64,000 nt of DNA from Cellvibrionaceae bacterium (GCA_021151695.1 JAGKWU010000004.1:372001-436000), one strand, 5' to 3'; shown: positions 1 through 9,240, counted from the first letter of the stretch. Program-made: numbers and translations. The notes: a model not told the origin generated them from the letters alone.

Positions 1-954
1 ATTAATACCAATGCGTTCCAAACCAAATGCTACCGGCGAAGACACATTCAACTCTTTGTAAGACACCATGCCAGTGAGCGTGCCAGACACAACAATATAA
101 ATAATCGTGCAGAAAATCAGCGAGGCGAGAATGCCGAAAGGTATGTCGCGTTGTGGGCGATTGGCTTCTTCTGTTGCGGTAGAAACAGCATCAAAGCCGA
201 CGTAAGCAAAAAATACTACAGAGGCACCCGCGAGTACGCCAATGGGCTTACCCAATTCGTTGTGAGAGAACCAACCGAAAGGCACGAAGGGAGTCCAGTT
301 GTCCGGATTAATATGGAACAGGCCCACCGACAGGAAAATCACAATGGCGAGAAGTTTTACAAACACCATAGCCGTGTTGAGTCGCGCACTTTCTTTTACG
401 CCGACAATCAACATCACCATTAATACAATGATGATGCCAAACGCCGGGAGGTTAACCAACCCAGCATCTGGCAAACCGGTCGCAGCATTTACGGCAAAAG
501 GTCCTTTGGTGAGATAGTCGGGCAAACCCAAACCAATGGCGTGCAAGGCGTTGTTGAAATATCCCGACCAGCCATTAGCCACTGCTGCGGTGGCAACACC
601 ATATTCAAGAATCAAATCCCATCCGATAATCCAGGCCACAAATTCGCCAAAGGCAGCGTAGGAATAACCATAAGCACTGCCCGAACCGCCTACACTGGAA
701 GCCAGTTCCGCATAGGCCAAAGCAGCGAATGCGCAGGCGAGTCCGGCGAGCACAAAAGAAATCACCACAGCAGGACCAGAGGTAGTGGCAGCGGCAACAC
801 CTGTGAGCACGAAAATCCCGGTGCCAATAATTGCACCAACGCCCATCAGGGTGAGATCGAACGCACTTAAACAGCGCTTTAAGCCGTGGCTATCAACATC
901 GTCTACTACGGCTTTTTTGCGCAGCAAGGCGCTCAACAGCGAACCATTTGCCAT
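1..954 (-). CDS. APC-family amino acid permease (3' part outside the window)
   Basis: Inner-membrane amino acid transporter of the APC superfamily, resembling the cationic amino acid permeases. Only the first 318 codons are present and the gene runs off the left edge. The N-terminus reads MANGSLLSALLRKK and is followed by the first-helix signature GVGAIIGTGIFVLTG, which is the unwound substrate-binding helix in APC transporters. Further on are hydrophobic helices and the motif FAYVGFDAVSTATEEANRPQ, characteristic of the CAT/YfnA-like branch. The start at 954 is preceded by a clear GGAG ribosome binding site. No partner gene is visible in the window, so it may be monocistronic. The exact substrate cannot be decided from sequence alone. 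Confidence 0.9.
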   Translation of the reverse strand, partial: MANGSLLSALLRKKAVVDDVDSHGLKRCLSAFDLTLMGVGAIIGTGIFVLTGVAAATTSGPAVVISFVLAGLACAFAALAYAELASSVGGSGSAYGYSYAAFGEFVAWIIGWDLILEYGVATAAVANGWSGYFNNALHAIGLGLPDYLTKGPFAVNAATGLPDAGLVNLPAFGIIIVLMVMLIVGVKESARLNTAMVFVKLLAIVIFLSVGLFHINPDNWTPFVPFGWFSHNELGKPIGVLAGASVVFFAYVGFDAVSTATEEANRPQRDIPFGILASLIFCTIIYIVVSGTLTGMVSYKELNVSSPVAFGLERIGIN

Positions 955-1195
955 CTTATTCTCCGATTATTGTCATATTTCAAAGGGGGATTTTTAGGTG
1001 CGCCGCAGGCTGCTCAAACGCCAAGGGCATGCTAATTACTATTCATTGCGATTTTATAAATGCTTATGCCACTATTGTGCCATCTGGTAACAGGGCTGGA
1101 AACTGCCGCGGTTACCATTTGTGCTTAAAACCATTTCAAACATAAGTATGAAATCTCCTGTACTCGTTTAAAGATTCAGGAGCACTTATTCAATT

Positions 1196-1963
1196 TTATT
1201 GTTCTTCTAACCAAATCAAACTCGCCATCCGGCCAGTCACGCTATCACGACGATAGGAATAAAATTCTTCCGTTTGCGCGTAAGTACAAAAATCACCGCC
1301 GTAAATATCCTTGATGCCCAACGCGTTTAATTCGGCGCGCGCCAGCGCATAAATATCCGCATAAAAATGCAGCGGACGCTGGCCGGAGATAAATGCTGCC
1401 GCTATCTGTTCGGCGTGTTGCGGGGAGCGTGCTGCTTCAAAAAAAGCTTCAAGCACATCCACGCCCACTTCAAAGTGCGCCTGTGAAATAGCGGGGCCGA
1501 GATAAGCCATCAACTCGGCAGGCAGCGCCGTAAATTTTTCCAGCGCTTCGCCACAAATACCTTTGGCCAAGCTGCGCCAGCCACAATGGAGTGCGGCGAC
1601 TTCTTTGCCTTGCTTATCGCACAATAAAATCGGCAAGCAGTCCGCCGTCATCACCAGACAGGCTTGGCCCACTTCGTTGGAATAACTGCCATCCGCCGTG
1701 CGCACCAGCCCATCACCCTGCGCAGCTACCACTTTGATGCCATGAATCTGCTCTAACCATTGCGGCGTTTTTTGTAATCCAAGCTGTTCGCAAAGTTGCG
1801 CGCGATTGCGCTCAACATCTGCAGCATCATCACCCACATGGAGGCCGAAATTATTGCTGTCGTATGGCGCGACGCTCACGCCGCCTTTGCGAGTAGTGAT
1901 GCAAGCCCTGACGCTCGCTGGCGCGGGCCAACCCGGAATGAGATTACTCGTCGCCATGCTCAT
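1196..1963 (-). CDS. pgeF: Peptidoglycan editing factor PgeF (YfiH, multicopper polyphenol oxidase family)
   Basis: 255-residue cytoplasmic member of the YfiH/laccase-domain family. In E. coli this protein prevents misincorporation of L-serine for L-alanine in muropeptide precursors; homologues have been described as purine nucleoside phosphorylases or laccases. The conserved metal triad is visible as His74 (EQIHG), Cys109 (TADCLP) and His126 (ALHCGWR). The family C-terminal block GGDFCTYAQTEEFYSYRRD is present. The start codon lies 20 bases inside the end of rluD, so translation is probably coupled to rluD. The rluD-pgeF order is widely conserved in gammaproteobacteria. The length is normal for the family. 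Confidence 0.93.
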   Translation of the reverse strand: MSMATSNLIPGWPAPASVRACITTRKGGVSVAPYDSNNFGLHVGDDAADVERNRAQLCEQLGLQKTPQWLEQIHGIKVVAAQGDGLVRTADGSYSNEVGQACLVMTADCLPILLCDKQGKEVAALHCGWRSLAKGICGEALEKFTALPAELMAYLGPAISQAHFEVGVDVLEAFFEAARSPQHAEQIAAAFISGQRPLHFYADIYALARAELNALGIKDIYGGDFCTYAQTEEFYSYRRDSVTGRMASLIWLEEQ

Positions 1964-2909
1964 AGCCGTGCTTGAGCGCTTTCAGCAGATCCTGGAAATC
2001 CTGCGGCAAAGGCGCCGTCCACTCGGTGTATTCGCCGGTGCCGGGGTGTTCCAAACCGAGCTTTGCAGCATGCAGCGCCTGGCGCGGGAAAGCTTTGAGC
2101 GCTTCGATCAAATGATTGTTAGCTCCTTTGGGGATTTTGAAGCGGTTGCCATAGAGAGGATCACCCACCAGCGGGAAACCTATATGCGCCATGTGCACAC
2201 GAATCTGGTGGGTACGACCAGTTTCCAGTTTCACTTTGATATGGGTGTGATGGGGAAAGCGGGTGGCAACGCGATAGTGAGTCACAGCGCGTTTGCCGCC
2301 CTGGCTGAGAACAGCCATCAGCTTACGGTGAATAGGATGGCGGCCCATAGGTGCATTGACGGTACCACCACCGGTCATGGCTCCTACTGCAACTGCCTCG
2401 TATTCGCGGCTCACCGTGCGGTCTGCAAGCTGCTCCACCAGATCTGTGTGAGCTTCGAGCGTCTTGGCTACTACCATCAAACCGGTAGTTTCTTTATCCA
2501 GGCGATGGACAATACCGGCACGCGGCAAGTTAATCAGGCCTGGGCAGTGGTTAAGCAGTGCGTTTACCAAGGTGCCGGTGTAATTGCCCGCGGCAGGGTG
2601 AACAACCAGGCCAGCCTGCTTGTTGATGATCAATAAATCATCATCTTCGTGGACAATATCCAGCTCGATTTCTTCGGCTTCCCACTCGCCTTGGGCTTCC
2701 AATTCAGCTTTTAATTCGAGGGTTTCACCACCGATCAGCTTGTCCTTGGGCTTGCCCGTTTTGCCGTCCACCTTGAGCTGGCCGTCTTTGATCCAGCTTT
2801 GCAGGCGCGAACGTGAAAAATCAGGGAACAACTCCGAAGCGGCCTGGTCGAAGCGCATGCCATTCATACTGATAGGCACTTGCGCGGTTAAATCAAAAAC
2901 ATCTTTCAT
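1944..2909 (-). CDS. rluD: 23S rRNA pseudouridine synthase RluD
   Basis: 321-residue pseudouridine synthase. The E. coli enzyme modifies positions 1911, 1915 and 1917 of 23S rRNA helix 69. An S4-type RNA-binding domain spans about residues 15-75 (FSRSRLQSWIKDGQLKVDG). The catalytic domain carries the RluA-family motif GIVHRLDKETTGLMVVAKT, with catalytic Asp138. The KLGLEHPGTG segment near the C-terminus is also typical. The gene is divergent from bamD and overlaps pgeF downstream, the standard arrangement around rluD. The ATG at 2909 opens directly into the conserved N-terminus. Confidence 0.95.
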   Translation of the reverse strand: MKDVFDLTAQVPISMNGMRFDQAASELFPDFSRSRLQSWIKDGQLKVDGKTGKPKDKLIGGETLELKAELEAQGEWEAEEIELDIVHEDDDLLIINKQAGLVVHPAAGNYTGTLVNALLNHCPGLINLPRAGIVHRLDKETTGLMVVAKTLEAHTDLVEQLADRTVSREYEAVAVGAMTGGGTVNAPMGRHPIHRKLMAVLSQGGKRAVTHYRVATRFPHHTHIKVKLETGRTHQIRVHMAHIGFPLVGDPLYGNRFKIPKGANNHLIEALKAFPRQALHAAKLGLEHPGTGEYTEWTAPLPQDFQDLLKALKHGYEHGDE

Positions 2910-3063
2910 CTAAGAGTAAAACCTCTGTTTTGAGCAATCCCGCTTTGGTATCGTCGGGCACTGTGTTTAAATACGCCGCCTTGGCCGGGCTTAACCCTTG
3001 TGTTAACTCCAAGGCTGACGATAAGAATTTCTGGTCACCCAAACCCTGTTGAGTTCACTATTT

Positions 3064-3975
3064 ATGCTTAAGCGATTCCTGCCCTTTGCACTGCTCGGCT
3101 CTATGGCCCTGCTGGCTGCCTGCTCCTCCAGCGATAAAAAAGAGGAGAAGTTCTCCAGCGAAGCAGACCTTTACCACGCCGCCGAGGAACAGCTTGAGCA
3201 CGAGCAGTGGGAAACCGCGATCAAAAACCTGCAAAAGCTGGAAGATAACTTCCCTTTTGGCGCCTACGCCGAGCAGGGTCAGTTGGAGTTGATCTACGCC
3301 TACTACAACTACAACAAGCCGGACGATGCCATCGCCACTGCCAACCGTTTTATCCGCCTGCACCCGCAACACCGCAATGTGGACTATGCCTACTACATGA
3401 TGGGCTTGAGCTCATTCACCAAGGACAAGGGCATGTTCGAGCGCATTATGCCTACCGACATGACCAAGCGCGACCCTGGTGCAGCCCGTGAATCACTGGC
3501 CAACTTTACCCAACTGCTCAACCGCTTCCCCGATAGCCCTTACGCGGCCGATGCCAAGAAGCGTATGTTGTTCCTGCGCAACCTGCTGGCACGCTATGAA
3601 ATCCACGTGGCCAACTACTATTTCAAACGTCAGGCGTATGTGGCTGCTATTAGCCGCGGCCGCTATGTGCTGGAAAACTATCCAGGTGCCCCCGCCATGC
3701 CAGATGCGCTGGCCGTTATGGTACAGGGTTATCACCTGATCGGCATGGATGATCGCTCCAAAGAGATGTTGGAAGTGCTGCATACCAACTATCCCAACTT
3801 CCCCGCCCTGAACAAGAAAGGCGAATTTGACTACGACTACGCCTACCACAATGGCGATAGCGATATCTTCGGCATGCTGACCCTGGGCCTGTTTGCCAAG
3901 CGCGACTTTATCGGCTTCGACACCCGCGAACTCTACGATGCCGAATACCAAAAGGCGCCGCGCGTTAAAAACTGA
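3064..3975 (+). CDS. bamD: Outer membrane protein assembly factor BamD
   Basis: Lipoprotein subunit of the BAM complex, which folds beta-barrel proteins into the outer membrane. It begins MLKRFLPFALLGSMALLAAC, a lipoprotein signal with lipobox Cys20. TPR-like helices follow (EADLYHAAEEQLEHEQWETA, then NRFPDSPYAADAKKRM), as expected for BamD. I chose the ATG at 3064. An in-frame TTG at 3049 would add five residues in front of the signal peptide and has no better ribosome binding site. A strong terminator follows at 3993. The gene is divergent from rluD, as in E. coli. The final ~60 residues (DIFGMLTLGLFAKRDFIGFD) are rich in aromatic and charged residues. Confidence 0.95.
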   Translation: MLKRFLPFALLGSMALLAACSSSDKKEEKFSSEADLYHAAEEQLEHEQWETAIKNLQKLEDNFPFGAYAEQGQLELIYAYYNYNKPDDAIATANRFIRLHPQHRNVDYAYYMMGLSSFTKDKGMFERIMPTDMTKRDPGAARESLANFTQLLNRFPDSPYAADAKKRMLFLRNLLARYEIHVANYYFKRQAYVAAISRGRYVLENYPGAPAMPDALAVMVQGYHLIGMDDRSKEMLEVLHTNYPNFPALNKKGEFDYDYAYHNGDSDIFGMLTLGLFAKRDFIGFDTRELYDAEYQKAPRVKN

Positions 3976-3992
3976 TCCATATTTGGCAAGTT

Positions 3993-4023
3993 AAAAAGGC
4001 GGGACTGGCTCCCGCCTTTTTTT
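3993..4023 (+). terminator. Rho-independent terminator of bamD
   Basis: A GC-rich hairpin (AAAGGCGGGA, loop CTGGC, TCCCGCCTTT) is followed by a run of T, starting 17 bases after the bamD stop codon. Confidence 0.92.
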
Positions 4024-4058
4024 ATGCCCCGCGTTTTACATACACCCTACACCGCCGC

Positions 4059-4220
4059 GTAGGTTGAGGCGGATCGCGCAGACTAAGGCGGAGCCGCACC
4101 CCAACATATCTGACTCGTTCAACAGTAAGACCTAATTAAAGAAATTCCGGTATTACCAAGCTTATAACTTACACTGCAAGATGGTCGTGTTGGGGTGCGC
4201 TTCGCTTACCGCCAACCTAC
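4059..4220. repeat. Family B inverted-repeat element, copy 1
   Basis: The left arm at 4059-4105 begins GTAGGTTG and ends GCACCCCAACA. The right arm at 4189-4220 is its reverse complement in outline (TGTTGGGGTGCG through CCAACCTAC). About 80 AT-richer bases lie between them. The outer and inner ends of the arms are conserved, while the middle of the left arm has diverged and gained about 15 bases. A second copy lies at 55790-55908. The element sits between the convergent bamD and nadE genes and encodes nothing. Confidence 0.75.
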
Positions 4221-4222
4221 CC

Positions 4223-5851
4223 CTACTCTCCTAACTTCCAGCCCGAGGTAATCGGATAACGGCGATCGCGACCAAAGCCGCGCTCGCTGATACGAATCCC
4301 CACCGGCGCCTGGCGACGCTTGTACTCATTCACATCCACCAGACGCACCGCGCGCTCCACTTGATCGCGGGCAAAACCTTTGGCGATGATCGCCTCGGCG
4401 CTCAAATCCTGCTCCACATACCAATAGAGAATCTGATCGAGGATTTCGTAGGGCGGCAAACTGTCTTCATCTTTTTGGTCGGGTGCCAATTCGGCAGACG
4501 GCGGGCGAGTAATGACTGTCTCCGGAATCACTTCTTCCAGGGTATTTCGGTATTTTGCCAGCGCAAATACCAGGGTTTTGGGAACATCTTTCAAGGCATC
4601 AAAACCGCCGGCCATATCACCATAGAGGGTGGAATAGCCCACCGCCATCTCGCTCTTGTTTCCGGTGGTCAGCACTAGATAACCCTTCTTGTTAGAAATG
4701 GCCATCAAGAGCACACCGCGACAACGGGCTTGCAAATTCTCCTCAGTGGTATCGCGTTTGGTACCAACGAACTCGCTCGCAAGCTGGGCCATAAAGGCGT
4801 CGTACATAGGTTCGATACTGATGGAGCTGTATTTCACGCCCATGCGACGCGCCTGCTCGGCGGCATCGTCTTTACTCAAATCGGAGGTGTAGAGGAAGGG
4901 CATCATCACTGCTTCAACACGGTCGGCGCCCAGTGCATCCACTGCCATAGCCAGGGTTAGCGCAGAATCAATACCGCCAGACAGCCCCAGCACCACGCCC
5001 CTGAAGCGGTTCTTGTTGACGTAGTCACGCATACCCAGCACCAGGGCGCGATAGACAGATTCATGGTTGGACAGGACTGGCGCCAGCGACTGCTCCGCCA
5101 CTTGAGCTGGCGCTACCTGCGCCAGGTACAAGCCTTCATCATAAGCGGGAGCGCGGAAGCGGGTTTGACCACTGGCATCCACCACCACCGAGCCGCCGTC
5201 AAACACCAGTTCATCCTGGCCGCCCACAAGATTTACATAAACCACCGGCATACTGCCTTCTTGCGCACGCATAGCCACAATGGCCTCGCGTTCCAGCTGC
5301 TTGCCCTGATGGTAGGGAGAGGCATTGAGGTTGAGCATCAAGCGGGCACCGGCAGCTTTGGCCTGAGCCATAGGGCCGACATGCCAGATGTCTTCACAGA
5401 CGGTGAGCGCAGTAGGTACACCTTTCAGATCAAAAACACAGGCTTGGTCACCCTCGGCAAAATAACGCTTCTCATCAAAGACTTGATAGTTAGGCAAGCA
5501 CTGCTTGGCGTATTCGGCTACCAGCTTGCCGTCGCGAATTACACCGGCCATGTTGTAGAGTTTGCCGTCTACGCGTTTGGGGTAACCCACTACCAGCGCC
5601 AGTGGCAGGCGGGTATCCAGCAGTTCTTGCAAGGCGCGCTCTATGCGCAAATCCAGGCTGGGGCGCAGCAGCAGGTCCTCCGGCGGATAGCCGGTCAGGG
5701 TTAATTCGGGAAAGATCACCGCATCGGCGTTCAGCTCGCTGTGGGCGCGCTGCGCAAAGCTGATGACTTTTTGGGTGTTGCCAGGAATATCGCCAACCAG
5801 GGTATTTACTTGCGCCAGGGCGACGATCAATTGAGATGGCAATTGGGACAT
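4223..5851 (-). CDS. nadE: Glutamine-dependent NAD+ synthetase
   Basis: Final step of NAD biosynthesis: amidation of deamido-NAD with ammonia taken from glutamine. The protein is about 542 residues. The N-terminal carbon-nitrogen hydrolase domain carries the Glu-Lys-Cys triad (VIFPELTLTGYPPEDLL; YAKQCLPNY; LTVCEDIWHVG). The C-terminal NAD synthetase domain has the pyrophosphatase loop GLSGGIDSALTLA and the TTGNKSEMAVGYSTLYGD block. I start at the ATG at 5851 (MSQLPSQLIVALAQVN), which has GGAG upstream. A longer in-frame reading from 5887 would add 12 unconserved residues. It is transcribed alone, convergent with bamD. Confidence 0.95.
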   Translation of the reverse strand: MSQLPSQLIVALAQVNTLVGDIPGNTQKVISFAQRAHSELNADAVIFPELTLTGYPPEDLLLRPSLDLRIERALQELLDTRLPLALVVGYPKRVDGKLYNMAGVIRDGKLVAEYAKQCLPNYQVFDEKRYFAEGDQACVFDLKGVPTALTVCEDIWHVGPMAQAKAAGARLMLNLNASPYHQGKQLEREAIVAMRAQEGSMPVVYVNLVGGQDELVFDGGSVVVDASGQTRFRAPAYDEGLYLAQVAPAQVAEQSLAPVLSNHESVYRALVLGMRDYVNKNRFRGVVLGLSGGIDSALTLAMAVDALGADRVEAVMMPFLYTSDLSKDDAAEQARRMGVKYSSISIEPMYDAFMAQLASEFVGTKRDTTEENLQARCRGVLLMAISNKKGYLVLTTGNKSEMAVGYSTLYGDMAGGFDALKDVPKTLVFALAKYRNTLEEVIPETVITRPPSAELAPDQKDEDSLPPYEILDQILYWYVEQDLSAEAIIAKGFARDQVERAVRLVDVNEYKRRQAPVGIRISERGFGRDRRYPITSGWKLGE

Positions 5852-6134
5852 GGACACATCATCTCCAAGTGTGAAGAAAGAAGTCAAAAGGATAAATCGG
5901 TCTGTAATCGCGACAGCAAACCAGCGTAAACTAGCGCGCCGCGCGCCAGCAGGGCCGGCCAGCCAAAAACCCGGCGCCGAGGCATTGGCTAATAATCAAC
6001 CCGAGACCAAGCCAAAAAAGTAGCGCATTGTCGGCTAATCTGCCCAGCAGATCAAAAGGTAAATAAAAAGAGCGGCTCGAGGACAGAGTCTGGTCATCAC
6101 CATAAGTACACATCATCATAAAAATTGGACAAAG

Positions 6135-7781
6135 ATGAAAATAGAATCTACTTCAGCACCCGCACCACACCTGACATCGCTGGCCCCACTTACCAGCGTC
6201 TACAACCCTTATGATCTGCTGCGGGTCTACACCTATTATCGCACCCTGCTAGGCGCCATATTGCTACTGATGTTTCAAGGGCATATCGCTGACAAGGCAC
6301 TGGGCACCACCAACAGTCCATTATTCCTGTACACCTCTGTTGGCTATACAGTTTTCAATTTCCTGACGTTGTTATTGCTGTGGAAAGTGCGCTTTTCGCC
6401 CTCTCAAAAGCAACTATTCAGCCTGCTGGTGATTGATCTTGTCGCCGTGATCTTATTGATGCACAGCAGCGGCGGTGCCACCAGCGCACTAGGTTATTTA
6501 TTACTGATTGTGGCCGCCGCAGGCGGCATGCTGATGCGCAGACGCATACCTATTTTGCTGGCAGCACTGGCGACCATTGCCATCATTGGCGAAACCGCTT
6601 ATCGGGTGATAACCGACACATCGGACAATTCCGGCAATGTATTTTTCTCGTCCGGCATTCTCGGCGCCCTGACATTTATCAGCGCCATCATTTTTCAATA
6701 TCTCACCAAAAAAATTCGCGCGAGCAATGAGGAAGCCCTTTCACAAGCCAGCCATGCGGCCCATATCCAAAACCTGGCCCAGCAAATTGTAGAGCGCATG
6801 CGCACCGGTATTATGGTGCTGGATGACAACAACCAAATCTCCATGTTCAATAATGCAGCAGCCAAATTACTGGGACTGGGAGGCAACAAAACCCCAAGCC
6901 TGGGGGGCTCACCGGAATTGCAGGAAAAGGTCGAACACTGGCAAAAAACCAAAAAAAATCCTTCACCTATTCTCCATGCCGATAGCGATACCTATGACGA
7001 AGTAAAAGTAAATTTCGCGCGACTGGACCCAGGGCATGAATCCCACACATTGGTTTTCCTGGAAGACAATCGCGCGATTAACCAACAAGCCCAGCAATTA
7101 AAACTCGCATCGCTCGGCCGTCTTACAGCCAGTATTGCCCATGAAATTCGCAATCCATTGGGGGCTATCAGCCATGCCAGCCAACTGCTTTCTGAAGACA
7201 GTTCGCTGCCACCCAGCGATCGCCGTTTGGTAGAGATCATCAACTCCCACACCAAACGCGTTAACCAGATTATTGAAAATATTTTGCAGCTGTCGCGCCG
7301 CCGCGTCTCCAACCCGGAAACTATTCGCCTGGACGAATGGCTACCCAAATTCACCAATGATTACATCGCCGGCAAAGGCCCCAACAACAAACCTATTATT
7401 GATTGTCTCGCTGGCGATGCAATTGATGCGAAATTTGACATAGGTCAATTGCAACAAGTCCTCACCAATCTTTGCGACAACGGTTTACGCTACAGCCACC
7501 CGCCAGAAAACTGCGCGCATCTGGTACTTGAAGCGGGTGTAGACAACGCAACGCAGCAGCCTTACATCAAGGTCATCGATTTTGGCGATGGCATCAGTAA
7601 AGAAAACCTCGTACATTTATTTGAGCCTTTCTTTACCACCGAACACACAGGTTCGGGCCTGGGCTTATATATTTGCAAAGAGTTGTGCGAGAGCAATCAG
7701 GCATTGATTTCCTACTCGCACACGCATGAAGGACTGAGCTGCTTCCATATCCAGCTCGCCCATCCCGATAAAACGCTTTAA
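6135..7781 (+). CDS. PilS-like membrane sensor histidine kinase
   Basis: 548-residue sensor kinase. Six hydrophobic segments occupy about residues 35-190, followed by a short cytoplasmic helix, a PAS-like domain (about 215-310, MRTGIMVLDDNNQISMFNNA), a HisKA dimerisation domain with phospho-acceptor His336 in SIAHEIRNPLGA, and a HATPase domain (FGDGISKENLVHLFEPFFTT and GSGLGLYICKEL). This is the layout of PilS, the kinase that controls type IV pilin transcription through PilR and sigma-54. In pseudomonads pilR follows directly; here a GNAT gene and a small membrane protein follow instead. The partner regulator must be encoded elsewhere, or the kinase serves another pathway. Confidence 0.85.
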   Translation: MKIESTSAPAPHLTSLAPLTSVYNPYDLLRVYTYYRTLLGAILLLMFQGHIADKALGTTNSPLFLYTSVGYTVFNFLTLLLLWKVRFSPSQKQLFSLLVIDLVAVILLMHSSGGATSALGYLLLIVAAAGGMLMRRRIPILLAALATIAIIGETAYRVITDTSDNSGNVFFSSGILGALTFISAIIFQYLTKKIRASNEEALSQASHAAHIQNLAQQIVERMRTGIMVLDDNNQISMFNNAAAKLLGLGGNKTPSLGGSPELQEKVEHWQKTKKNPSPILHADSDTYDEVKVNFARLDPGHESHTLVFLEDNRAINQQAQQLKLASLGRLTASIAHEIRNPLGAISHASQLLSEDSSLPPSDRRLVEIINSHTKRVNQIIENILQLSRRRVSNPETIRLDEWLPKFTNDYIAGKGPNNKPIIDCLAGDAIDAKFDIGQLQQVLTNLCDNGLRYSHPPENCAHLVLEAGVDNATQQPYIKVIDFGDGISKENLVHLFEPFFTTEHTGSGLGLYICKELCESNQALISYSHTHEGLSCFHIQLAHPDKTL

Positions 7782-7791
7782 GGAAACTGTT

Positions 7792-8238
7792 ATGCGCGAG
7801 TTTCGCAAAGCACAACCTGAAGATGCGACAGCCATAGCAAGGCTCTACGCCGAATTGAATACGCTTTCCGCCTGCGAAGTATTACCGGAACGTATCGCCG
7901 AGGTCGCTGCCGATGACAATACTTATTTGATCGTATGCGATGACGGCGAAGATCTGCTGGCTACCGCACTGATTAGCCTGTGTAATGATGTGATGTTCAA
8001 TCGCCAACCCTTCGCCATAGTCGACAACTTTGTGGTGGCCAGGGATTATCAGCGCGAAGGTATAGGCAAAAGCCTGATGGATCACATTGAGGAATTCTGC
8101 CTCGCACGCGACTGTTCCAAAATCATGTTATTAAGCAGTGCAGACAATCGCGGTGCCCATGACTTTTATGCTGCCATGGGTTTTGACCCGGATGCAAAAC
8201 TCGGTTTTATCAAATATCGTCGCTATTTCGGCCAGTAA
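7792..8238 (+). CDS. GNAT-family N-acetyltransferase
   Basis: 148-residue single-domain GNAT acetyltransferase. The acetyl-CoA binding block is visible as VDNFVVARDYQREGIGKSLM, with the R/Q-x-x-G-x-G/A loop near residues 86-91. It is followed by the conserved LLSSADNRGAHDFYAAMGF stretch that forms the last strands and helix. The gene starts 10 bases after the PilS-like kinase with an AAGGAA ribosome binding site, so the two are probably cotranscribed. The substrate is unknown. Confidence 0.88.
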   Translation: MREFRKAQPEDATAIARLYAELNTLSACEVLPERIAEVAADDNTYLIVCDDGEDLLATALISLCNDVMFNRQPFAIVDNFVVARDYQREGIGKSLMDHIEEFCLARDCSKIMLLSSADNRGAHDFYAAMGFDPDAKLGFIKYRRYFGQ

Positions 8239-8264
8239 GCAAAAACCTCTTGAGGGAGAACGCC

Positions 8265-8678
8265 ATGACACCTTCCGCTGCCGGCATAGGCTTTCGTTTC
8301 CTGTTCGCATTGCTATTAGTGCTGTGTACTTACAACCCCAGTGGTTACTCCTACTTCCACTGGTTGCACAACAATCTCCATAGCCTTACGCCTTACATTG
8401 CGCTGGCAGGTTTGGGATTAATTATCGGCTGGGTAATTTATCTGAAAGCCACACTCAACTCACTGGGCTTAATTGGCGTACTGCTGGCCAGCGCATTTTT
8501 TGCGTGCCTGGTGTGGTTATTTGTTTACTGGAAAATTCTCGATTTGCACAACCCATCGGCAATGGCGTGGGTAGTGGAAATACTACTGGCGATTTTATTG
8601 GCACTTGGCATGTGCTGGTCGCATTTCTCGCGCCGCTTGAGTGGGCAGATTGATGTGGATGAGATAGATCAACGCTAG
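8265..8678 (+). CDS. Small integral membrane protein, DUF6524-like
   Basis: 137-residue protein with four predicted membrane helices (around residues 8-28, 42-60, 65-90 and 103-123) and a short charged tail, RLSGQIDVDEIDQR. The N-terminal region with LCTYNPSGYSYFHWL resembles a small family of uncharacterised gammaproteobacterial membrane proteins that I believe is DUF6524. The ATG at 8265 has a perfect GAGGGAG ribosome binding site; an upstream in-frame TTG overlaps that site and is not the start. It follows the GNAT gene by 26 bases and may belong to the same transcript. No function can be assigned. Confidence 0.8.
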   Translation: MTPSAAGIGFRFLFALLLVLCTYNPSGYSYFHWLHNNLHSLTPYIALAGLGLIIGWVIYLKATLNSLGLIGVLLASAFFACLVWLFVYWKILDLHNPSAMAWVVEILLAILLALGMCWSHFSRRLSGQIDVDEIDQR

Positions 8679-8697
8679 ATATTAATACTGACAATCA

Positions 8698-9240
8698 TCA
8701 TTTAATTTTGTATCTGGCATTGCACCATGCGCAGATAACACCAGCCAGCGCACCGCCCAAATGAGATTCGAAGGACACGCTGGCGTCGCGCGGCAAGACG
8801 CCGTAAACCAGGCTGCCATAAAAAATAATAACCACAAGTGCAACCGCTATATTCACCAATCGCCGCTCAAACCATGCAGTGGCAACGCAAAGTGACCAAA
8901 GACCAAACACCCAGCCACTTGCCCCTATATGCAAAGCATTGCGCCCAAACACCCAAACGAAAAGTCCGGTCAGCACAATAATAACCAGACTGTTAAACAA
9001 AAAACGGCGTAGTGAATGCACAAAACAAAGACTGCTGAAAATACACAAGCCCACCAAATTGTTGGCAAGGTGCAAAATGCTGCCGTGTAGAAAAGGGGCA
9101 ATGACAATTCCGGTTAAATGATTAATATCCCTTGGCCAAATACCATAACGATTCAAACCATAACCCAGCAGTATATTTACCAGCTGTACTGCAATCAGCA
9201 ACAGGCAAAGCCACCAGAGCAGATGAAACTTCTTAGCCAT
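8698..9240 (-). CDS. Rhomboid-family intramembrane serine protease
   Basis: 180-residue polytopic membrane protein with six hydrophobic helices and the rhomboid signature. The oxyanion region is APFLHGSILHLANN (His52, His57, Asn60/61), the catalytic serine is Ser108 in HIGASGWVFG, and the catalytic histidine is His160 in FESHLGG. Such enzymes cleave substrate transmembrane segments inside the inner membrane. The small six-helix form with no extra domains resembles the short bacterial rhomboids, including rhombosortases, but no GlyGly-CTERM substrate is visible nearby. It lies 89 bases downstream of the dikinase-like gene on the same strand and could be cotranscribed with it. Confidence 0.9.
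   Translation of the reverse strand: MAKKFHLLWWLCLLLIAVQLVNILLGYGLNRYGIWPRDINHLTGIVIAPFLHGSILHLANNLVGLCIFSSLCFVHSLRRFLFNSLVIIVLTGLFVWVFGRNALHIGASGWVFGLWSLCVATAWFERRLVNIAVALVVIIFYGSLVYGVLPRDASVSFESHLGGALAGVICAWCNARYKIK

Noticed and set aside
1806..2636. A 276-codon frame antisense to pgeF and rluD
   Set aside because: Both opposite-strand genes are conserved and have their motifs. This frame has none.
5931..6119. A 62-codon open frame on the minus strand between nadE and the PilS-like kinase
   Set aside because: It has hydrophobic content but no ribosome binding site, lies across the probable promoter of the kinase gene, and starts with repeated Met codons from an AT-rich stretch. I do not consider it a gene.
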